NCBI GenBank assembly: GCA_903912525.1
Contig: CAIWHK010000029.1
Span: 1-64,000, forward strand
Source of the DNA: an uncultured bacterium
Lineage (GTDB): Bacteria > Krumholzibacteriota > Krumholzibacteriia > LZORAL124-64-63
DNA length: 64,000 bases
Reading direction: 5' to 3'
Of the stretch, positions 58,991-64,000 are shown one piece after another. Every line of letters starts with the position of its first letter. Within the stretch, counting starts at the first letter, position 1. A program made the position numbers and the translations under genes. A model generated the notes under the pieces. That model made no database searches. It was not told the origin of the DNA and was given only the letters and a program-made list of their open reading frames with translations.

Positions 58991-60220
58991 GGGCGTCTCC
59001 TCCAGGATGATCTCCCCCGCGAAGATCCGGTGGTCGCGCTCGGCCTGGAAGCTCAGGCGATCACCCACGCTGGAGTTGTACATCAGGCGATAGATCGTAT
59101 CCAGCTTGTCCAGGCGCAAGCCGCCCAGTTCCCGCAGGATATCGTTCGGCCGCAGGCCAGCCTTCCAGGCCGCCGACCCCGGCGTCACGGCGTAGACGAA
59201 GGCGCCCTTGGGGTCGGTGACGCCCTGGGAACGCATGATGCTCGGGGACAGCCGGTACAGCGTGAAGCCGGCGTTGGTCTCCCGGTAGTGGCCGAATTTC
59301 CGCACCTCGTCCACGACGGCCATGACCCGCGACGACGGCACGGCGAACCCGATGCCGACGCTGCCGCCCGAACCCGAGAAGATGAACGTGTTGATGCCAA
59401 CGACCTCGCCCCGCGTGTTGACCAGGGGGCCGCCGCTGTTGCCGGGGTTGATGGCGGCGTCCGTCTGGATCATGCCGAGGTAGGCACGCTCGCTCTCGGA
59501 GATCTTGATGTCGCGGTTCAGCGCGCTGATCACGCCGACGGTCACCGTCGGTTGCGTGTCGGCCAGCAGGTAGCCGAACGGCGAACCGATGGCGATGGCC
59601 CACTCGCCGATCTCGAGATCCTCGCTGCTGGCCATGTGCGCCACGGGCAGGCCCTTCCCCTCGACGCGCAGCACGGCCAGGTCGTACAACGGGACCGCGT
59701 CCAGCAGCGACGCGGGAAGCTGCCGCCCGTCCGACAGGTTGACGATGATCTGGATGGCGCCGTCGATGACGTGGTAGTTGGTGACGATCGTGCCGTCGGC
59801 GCCAACGATCACGCCCGAGCCCAGGCTCTGGACGTCCCGGTAGTACTCGCGGTGCGGGATCATCCCCATGCGTTCCCAGTAGTCCATCGAGGGATCGCGC
59901 ACCGACTGCCGCTGCACCACGTTGATGCTGACCACGGCGGGCGCCACCTCGCGGGTGGCGCGCACGATGGCGCTGCCGCGCCCGACGCCCGGATCCTCTT
60001 CGGCCTTCCTGTCGTCCTTGTGGTCCCGGGCGTCATGCTTGCCCGACCCGGCCGGCGCCGTCGCCGCCGAGTCCGGGTTTGCTCCCGCGGCCGCCTGCTG
60101 CCCGTCCGGTTGCGGCCAGCGCCAGGGCGCGCCGTAGCGCACGCCCAGCAACCCGGCCCCGACGAGGATGCCCAGCAGCAGGCCGGCGATCACCGGCCAC
60201 CAGCGCGATCCGCCCTTCAT
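58988..60220 (-). CDS. HtrA/DegP-family periplasmic serine protease
   Basis: A 410-residue protein with one N-terminal membrane helix (about 8-28, 'WPVIAGLLLGILVGAGLLGV') acting as anchor or signal. The trypsin-like domain holds His in 'TIVTNYHVIDG' (about 146-156), Asp in 'YDLAVLRVEGKG' and Ser in 'NPGNSGGPLVNTRG' (about 253-266). A single PDZ domain (about 320-410, 'GVTDPKGAFVYAVTPGSAAW') follows. It is a quality-control protease of the periplasm. It starts with ATG, one base after the fsa stop, and is separated from the epimerase by 43 bases including the tandem repeat. Confidence 0.95.
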   Translation of the reverse strand: MKGGSRWWPVIAGLLLGILVGAGLLGVRYGAPWRWPQPDGQQAAAGANPDSAATAPAGSGKHDARDHKDDRKAEEDPGVGRGSAIVRATREVAPAVVSINVVQRQSVRDPSMDYWERMGMIPHREYYRDVQSLGSGVIVGADGTIVTNYHVIDGAIQIIVNLSDGRQLPASLLDAVPLYDLAVLRVEGKGLPVAHMASSEDLEIGEWAIAIGSPFGYLLADTQPTVTVGVISALNRDIKISESERAYLGMIQTDAAINPGNSGGPLVNTRGEVVGINTFIFSGSGGSVGIGFAVPSSRVMAVVDEVRKFGHYRETNAGFTLYRLSPSIMRSQGVTDPKGAFVYAVTPGSAAWKAGLRPNDILRELGGLRLDKLDTIYRLMYNSSVGDRLSFQAERDHRIFAGEIILEETP

Positions 60221-60221
60221 C

Positions 60222-60875
60222 TCAGCGACCTTCCTGCAGCTTCCGCCAGTCGGACAGGAAGGCCGCCAGGCCCTTGTCGGTCAACGGGTGCGCCACCAGC
60301 TTGCGCACCACTTCGGGCGGGATCGTGGCGATGTGCGCGCCCAGCCGCGCCGACTCGACGACGTGCAGCGGATGCCGCACCGAGGCGACGATGATCTCGG
60401 TCTCGAAGTCGTAGTTGTCGTAGATGTCGCAGATGTCCTCGATCAGCTGCATGCCGTCCTCGCTGACGTCGTCGAGGCGCCCGACGAACGGCGAGACGTA
60501 GGCGGCGCCGGCTTTTGCCATCAACAGCGCCTGGCTGGCCGAGAACACGAGCGTGGCGTTGACGGCGATGCCCTCGGCCGCCAGCGCGGCCGTGGCCTTC
60601 AGGCCGTCGTAGGTGGTCGGCACCTTGACCACCAGGTGCTCGTCGATCTTTGCCAGGCGGCGGCCCTCGGTGATCATGCCTTCGGCGTCGGTCGCGATGA
60701 CCTCGCCGCTGACAGGACCCTGCACCAGCCGGCAGATCTCCTTCAGCAGGGCGTCGGTGTCGGTGCGACCCGCCTTGGCCATCAGGCTGGGATTGGTCGT
60801 CACGCCGTCGCACATGCCCATGGCCTTGATCTCGCGGATCGCCTCGAGGTCGGCCGTGTCGATGAAGAACTTCAT
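60222..60875 (-). CDS. transaldolase / fructose-6-phosphate aldolase
   Basis: A 217-residue small-type (MipB/TalC, Fsa) transaldolase. '[20 protein letters not shown]', '[13 protein letters not shown]' and the Schiff-base Lys in '[14 protein letters not shown]' (about 83-96) are typical, as is '[16 protein letters not shown]'. It moves dihydroxyacetone units between sugar phosphates in the non-oxidative pentose phosphate pathway. The ATG at 60875, eight bases after AAGGAG, overlaps the truA stop by four bases. It is one base upstream of htrA. Confidence 0.94.
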   Translation of the reverse strand: MKFFIDTADLEAIREIKAMGMCDGVTTNPSLMAKAGRTDTDALLKEICRLVQGPVSGEVIATDAEGMITEGRRLAKIDEHLVVKVPTTYDGLKATAALAAEGIAVNATLVFSASQALLMAKAGAAYVSPFVGRLDDVSEDGMQLIEDICDIYDNYDFETEIIVASVRHPLHVVESARLGAHIATIPPEVVRKLVAHPLTDKGLAAFLSDWRKLQEGR

Positions 60876-61693
60876 GCTTGGTCTCCTTGCGCGTCGGAAG
60901 GCGGTTGGTAACCGGGATCGAGAAGGTGTTCCGGGTAGGTCACTTCCTCGAGGAAGAGCCCCTGCGGCGGCGCCATGCCGCCGGCCGCGGCGCGGCTGCG
61001 CGCGGCAAGGATGCGCGGGATGTCGTCCGCCTCGCGACGGCCGTATCCGATCTCGACAAGCTGGCCGACCAGGTTGCGGACCATGTGATGCAGGAAGCGG
61101 TTGGCCTTCACGTGGAAGATAGCCGCGTCCGGCCCCCATTCAAAGGCGCTCAGCGACACGTCGCAGACGTTGCCGTCCTCCTTGAGCGACGAGGCCTTGC
61201 AGAAACTGGTGCAGTCGTGGGCGCCCAGGAGCCAGCCCGCAGCACGGTCGCAGGCGGCGCGGTCGAGGTCGCGGCCCAGTTGCCAGCAGTACGGGCGAAA
61301 GATGTCGCGGCCCAGCAGCAGGTGGTAGCTGTAGCGGCGCGAGGTCGCGGTCAGGCGCGCGTTGAAGGCGGGGCTGACGCGCCGGATCGACGTGATGGCG
61401 ATGTCGCCGGGCACCATCCCCGGCAGCGCGCGGATGAGACGGTCGCATTCGGCCTCGGACCGCAGTGAAATGTGGGCGACCTGCCCGCGGGCGTTGACCC
61501 CGGTGTCGGTGCGGCCGGCGCCCACGGGCGTGACCTCGCGATTGAGCACCCGGCTGACCAGCTGCCGCAGCTCGCCCTGCACGGTCCGCGCGACCGCCTG
61601 CATCTGCCAGCCCTGGAAATCGCGCCCGACGTAGGCGAGGTCCACGCGCAGGCGGAATTCTTCGCGGGGCGCCGGCGTCTCGGGCACGGCCAT
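60872..61693 (-). CDS. truA: tRNA pseudouridine(38-40) synthase TruA
   Basis: A 273-residue pseudouridine synthase. '[19 protein letters not shown]' (about 15-33) and the catalytic Asp in '[20 protein letters not shown]' (about 55-74) are diagnostic. '[13 protein letters not shown]' and '[20 protein letters not shown]' (about 203-222) complete the core. It isomerises U38-40 of tRNA. The start (ATG) is one base from the end of ecfT. It is the third gene of the asd operon. Confidence 0.96.
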   Translation of the reverse strand: MAVPETPAPREEFRLRVDLAYVGRDFQGWQMQAVARTVQGELRQLVSRVLNREVTPVGAGRTDTGVNARGQVAHISLRSEAECDRLIRALPGMVPGDIAITSIRRVSPAFNARLTATSRRYSYHLLLGRDIFRPYCWQLGRDLDRAACDRAAGWLLGAHDCTSFCKASSLKEDGNVCDVSLSAFEWGPDAAIFHVKANRFLHHMVRNLVGQLVEIGYGRREADDIPRILAARSRAAAGGMAPPQGLFLEEVTYPEHLLDPGYQPPSDAQGDQA

Positions 61694-61694
61694 C

Positions 61695-62486
61695 TCAATG
61701 CCCCCCGCGCAGCAGGATGAGCGCCGTCACGGCGACGAGCCCGGTGCCCAGCTGCGCCCACTCGCGCGCGCCGGGGCGGCCGACGGCCAGGCCGGCGGGC
61801 CGGCGCCCGCGCAGGGCGATCTCCATCGTCTCGGCGCGCCGCGCCAACGTCTCGAGGAGCGGAACCACCAGCCGCGCCCGGTCCAGCGCGCCGTCCCACG
61901 GGGCGCGACGCCGGCGACGCCGGCCGCCGCCCTGGGCATGCGCCGTGCGGCGCAACCGCGTCACGGCCTGCAGGCGCCGGCCCTCGCCCATCACCTGCGG
62001 GACGGTGCCGCAGGCCACGGCCACGGCCAGCCCGAGGTCGTCGACCGCGAGTCCCGCCCGTCCGAGCGGGCGCAGCCACCAACCGATGCCGGCGACCAGG
62101 TCGTCCAGGGAACCGGAGCGCTGGTACGTGGCCAGCGCGGCCAGGCCCGCCGCCAGGCGCAGCAGGGCGCGCGACCCGGCCAGCACGCCGGCCCACGACG
62201 GGTGCCCCAGCGGGGCCGCCGCCGTCGTGGTCAGTGTGTGCACCAGCAGCGCCAGCAGCGCCATCGGCAGCCACGGCCGCAACAAGCGCGCCTGCGCGCC
62301 CAGCCCGAGGCCTGAGCGCCGCAGCGCGACGGCCAGCGCCGGGACGGCCGCGGCCGCCACCGGCCACGGACCGGCCAGCGTCGCCACGACGACCAGCACG
62401 AGCCAGCCCAGGCGCACCGCGGGGTGCAGCGCCGACAGGAACGTGGGCCGCGCGGGCGCCGTGCCGAATGCCGCGGCGTTGATCAA
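61695..62486 (-). CDS. EcfT/CbiQ-family energy-coupling transmembrane protein
   Basis: A 263-residue inner-membrane protein with five to six hydrophobic helices. 'FLSALHPAVRLGWLVLVVVA' near the N-terminus, 'TYQRSGSLDDLVAGIGWWLR' and the cytoplasmic 'VPLLETLARRAETMEIALRG' (the conserved 'A..m..A...RG' coupling motif, about 208-227) identify EcfT. ECF transporters also need A/A' ATPases and an S component, none of which is in this window. It starts with TTG, overlapping the asd stop by four bases (TTGA). An alternative is a later ATG, but coupling favours this one. Confidence 0.82.
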   Translation of the reverse strand: MINAAAFGTAPARPTFLSALHPAVRLGWLVLVVVATLAGPWPVAAAAVPALAVALRRSGLGLGAQARLLRPWLPMALLALLVHTLTTTAAAPLGHPSWAGVLAGSRALLRLAAGLAALATYQRSGSLDDLVAGIGWWLRPLGRAGLAVDDLGLAVAVACGTVPQVMGEGRRLQAVTRLRRTAHAQGGGRRRRRRAPWDGALDRARLVVPLLETLARRAETMEIALRGRRPAGLAVGRPGAREWAQLGTGLVAVTALILLRGGH

Positions 62487-63475
62487 CGGGACCGCCCCTC
62501 GACGATGCGGGCGGCGATCTGGACGGCGTTCCAGGCCGCGCCCTTCAGGAGGTTGTCGGCGACGACCCAGCACAGCAGGGCGCGCGGGTCGTTTGGGTCC
62601 TGCCGCAGGCGCCCGACGTGCACGGTCCGGCGGCCGTCGATCTCGCGCGGCGTGGCATAGTCGTGGGGCGCGGCGGCGACCTCGAGCCCGGGCCACGCGG
62701 CCATGGCCGCAGCCGCCTCGCCCGGCGTGACCGGCTGCCGGCAGACCACGCGCACCGCGGCCGCATGGGCATTGACCACCGGCACGCGCACGGCCGTGCA
62801 CGTCACCTTCAGGCCCTCGTCGCGGCCGAGGATCTTGCGCAGTTCGCGCAGCACCTTGGCCTCCTCCTCGAACGACCCGTCGTCCAGCGCGGCGCCGATC
62901 GACGGGATGACGTTGCGCGCGATGGCGCGCGGGAACACCGGCGCCCCCATCACCTCGCCGGCGTTCTGGCGCGCCAGTTCGGCCACGGCCTTCTGCCCCG
63001 CGCCGGAGACGGCCTGGAAGGTGGTCACGTGGACCTCTTCGAGGCCCCACGCGCGCTCTAGCGGCGCCACGGCCTGCGCGACCTGGATCGTCGAGCAGTT
63101 CGGGTTGGCGATGATGCCCGAGCGCATGCCGTCGACCAGCGCGCCGTTGATCTCGGGCACGACCAGCGGGATCGCCGGGTCCTGGCGCCAGGCCGACGAG
63201 TTGTCGATGACCACGGCGCCCGCCTTCGCGGCCACCGGGGCCCATTCGCGGCTCGGGCCACCGCCCGCGCTGAAGAGCGCGACGTCGACGCCGTTGAAAG
63301 ATGCGGCATCGACGGCGCGGCAGGTCACGACGCCGCCCCGCCACGGCAGTTCGAAGCCCGCGCTGCGGGCCGAAGCCAGGGCGACCGGCTCGCCGTCGGC
63401 CCAGGCACACTCCTCCAGCAGTCCGAGCATGGTCCGGCCGACCAGTCCGGTGGCGCCGAGCACAGCGATGCGCAT
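62483..63475 (-). CDS. asd: aspartate-semialdehyde dehydrogenase
   Basis: A 330-residue enzyme of the diaminopimelate/Thr/Met pathway. 'MRIAVLGATGLVGRTMLGLL' forms the NADP-binding start. The catalytic Cys lies in 'GIIANPNCSTIQVAQAVAPL' (about 122-141), and substrate-binding residues in 'FQAVSGAGQKAVAELARQ'. 'TCTAVRVPVVNAHAAAVRV' (His of the active site, about 242-260) is also present. The ATG at 63475 matches the family N-terminus. It heads an eight-gene run from 63475 to 55610 and is preceded by a good promoter. Confidence 0.96.
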   Translation of the reverse strand: MRIAVLGATGLVGRTMLGLLEECAWADGEPVALASARSAGFELPWRGGVVTCRAVDAASFNGVDVALFSAGGGPSREWAPVAAKAGAVVIDNSSAWRQDPAIPLVVPEINGALVDGMRSGIIANPNCSTIQVAQAVAPLERAWGLEEVHVTTFQAVSGAGQKAVAELARQNAGEVMGAPVFPRAIARNVIPSIGAALDDGSFEEEAKVLRELRKILGRDEGLKVTCTAVRVPVVNAHAAAVRVVCRQPVTPGEAAAAMAAWPGLEVAAAPHDYATPREIDGRRTVHVGRLRQDPNDPRALLCWVVADNLLKGAAWNAVQIAARIVEGRSR

Positions 63476-63527
63476 CGTGAACAACCTCTGTCGTGGGAGG
63501 GAAACCGGCCGGGGCGCCGGCGGCGGC

Positions 63528-63556
63528 AGTCTAACACCGCGGCCGGCGGCGGTCAA
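63528..63556 (-). promoter_or_regulatory. promoter for the asd-to-rsm22 operon
   Basis: On the minus strand, TTGACC (63551-63556) and TAGACT (63528-63533) are 17 bases apart, giving a ~45-base leader to the asd ATG. Confidence 0.68.
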
Positions 63557-63624
63557 AACCGCTGCTGGCCCGGGGGTTCCGCCGGGCGACGCCATCCGGG
63601 GGCCGGGTAGCGGGAATCCGGCCG

Positions 63625-63653
63625 TCGACCCCGCCGCGCGCCGGTGCTATGCT
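63625..63653 (+). promoter_or_regulatory. possible promoter for the last gene
   Basis: TCGACC (63625-63630), a 17-base spacer and TATGCT (63648-63653) precede the final gene by about 40 bases. The -35 has one mismatch to the local consensus. Confidence 0.45.
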
Positions 63654-63692
63654 GGCCCCCCGCAGGGACCTCCAGAACCGCAAGGACGTGAG

Positions 63693-64000
63693 ATGACGCT
63701 CAGCCGACGGACCCTCCGCCAAGGCCTGACCGCGCTGGGGCTGGCCGCATCGCTGGCAGCCGCCGGCTGCCGCGGCGACGACCCCCACCGCCAGGAACGC
63801 CTGCAGGACATCGCCCGCTGGCAGGATCGCCGCCTGGCCCCCGCCGACTCGCTGGCCCAGGCCCTGTCCAGCCGCGACGGTTTCGTGCGACTGGGCGCGG
63901 CGCGGGCCGCCGGACTGATCGGACGCGACGATGTCGTGCCCGCCCTCGAGAACCTGCTGCGCGACCGTTCTTTCGCCGTGCGGGCCGAGGCCGCCTGGAG
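63693..64000 (+). CDS. HEAT-repeat lipoprotein, partial at window end
   Basis: The first 102 residues of a lipoprotein, cut by the window edge. A signal peptide 'LTALGLAASLAAAGC' ends in a lipobox (LAAAGC, Cys about residue 26), then 'RGDDPHRQERLQDI'. The visible repeat 'SSRDGFVRLGAARAAGLIGR' and 'LRDRSFAVRAEAAW' have the helix-turn-helix pattern of HEAT-like units ('vR..Aa.ALG.ig'). Similar lipoproteins in related bacteria continue into a peptidyl-prolyl isomerase domain, but that cannot be seen here. It starts with ATG seven bases after AAGGA. Confidence 0.8.
   Translation, partial: MTLSRRTLRQGLTALGLAASLAAAGCRGDDPHRQERLQDIARWQDRRLAPADSLAQALSSRDGFVRLGAARAAGLIGRDDVVPALENLLRDRSFAVRAEAAW

Overview
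This is a high-GC, gene-dense stretch of chromosome from a free-living Gram-negative-type (diderm) bacterium. Evidence for an outer membrane includes ADP-heptose epimerase (hldD), a TonB-ExbB-ExbD system, a FadL-type porin, other beta-barrel proteins with aromatic C-termini, and many lipoproteins. Secreted proteins with FlgD-like Ig C-terminal domains, FG-GAP/WD40 propellers and a fused PurL-PurQ point, by inference only, to an FCB-related or candidate-phylum lineage (Eisenbacteria/Krumholzibacteria type) rather than a Proteobacterium. I see no phage, insertion sequence, CRISPR or integron, so this is core chromosome rather than an accessory island.

Layout. 1-5.7 kb, minus strand: two tRNA-Ser genes, tadA, a secreted beta-propeller protein, a SpoIVB-like S55 protein, then tRNA-Arg(ACG), tRNA-Ser(GCT) and tRNA-Ser(TGA). 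All four serine isoacceptors lie within 5.7 kb. 5.8-14.2 kb, minus: one long run tonB-exbB-exbD-lipoprotein-outer membrane protein-TPR lipoprotein-mnmA-AsmA-like. 14.3-21.2 kb: murB, a large FG-GAP/FlgD-Ig protein, an outer membrane protein, comM and a 56-residue bacterial histone. 21.5-28.3 kb: M20 dipeptidase, tRNA-Glu, a TolB-like lipoprotein, a HExxH metallopeptidase with FlgD-Ig tail, and an ECF sigma/anti-sigma/bactofilin-like membrane protein set. 28.4-35.3 kb: eno-ftsB, initiator tRNA, a two-component system, then birA-Rrf2-STAS-PrsW on the minus strand.

35.4-41.2 kb, plus: FadL porin with an SGNH hydrolase lipoprotein, then rhomboid protease-methyltransferase-glycosyltransferase. 41.2-53.2 kb, minus: purB, a tetraheme cytochrome, purL-purQ fusion, an unknown gene, purF, a radical SAM/DUF2344 fusion and RNase G. 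53.3-55.6 kb, plus: MATE and EamA transporters. 55.6-63.5 kb, minus: an apparent eight-gene operon asd-ecfT-truA-fsa-htrA-epimerase-hldD-rsm22. The window ends in a partial HEAT-repeat lipoprotein.

Regulation is unusually readable. At least a dozen gene starts are preceded by a TTGAC(a/c/g) hexamer, a spacer of 16-18 bases (mostly 17) and a TA-rich -10, consistent with a sigma-70-type housekeeping promoter. Several genes have strong hairpin terminators, and gene junctions within operons commonly overlap by 1-4 bases with GTG or TTG starts. The most notable single item is the histone-fold gene at 21050-21220, which has its own promoter and terminator and looks strongly expressed.
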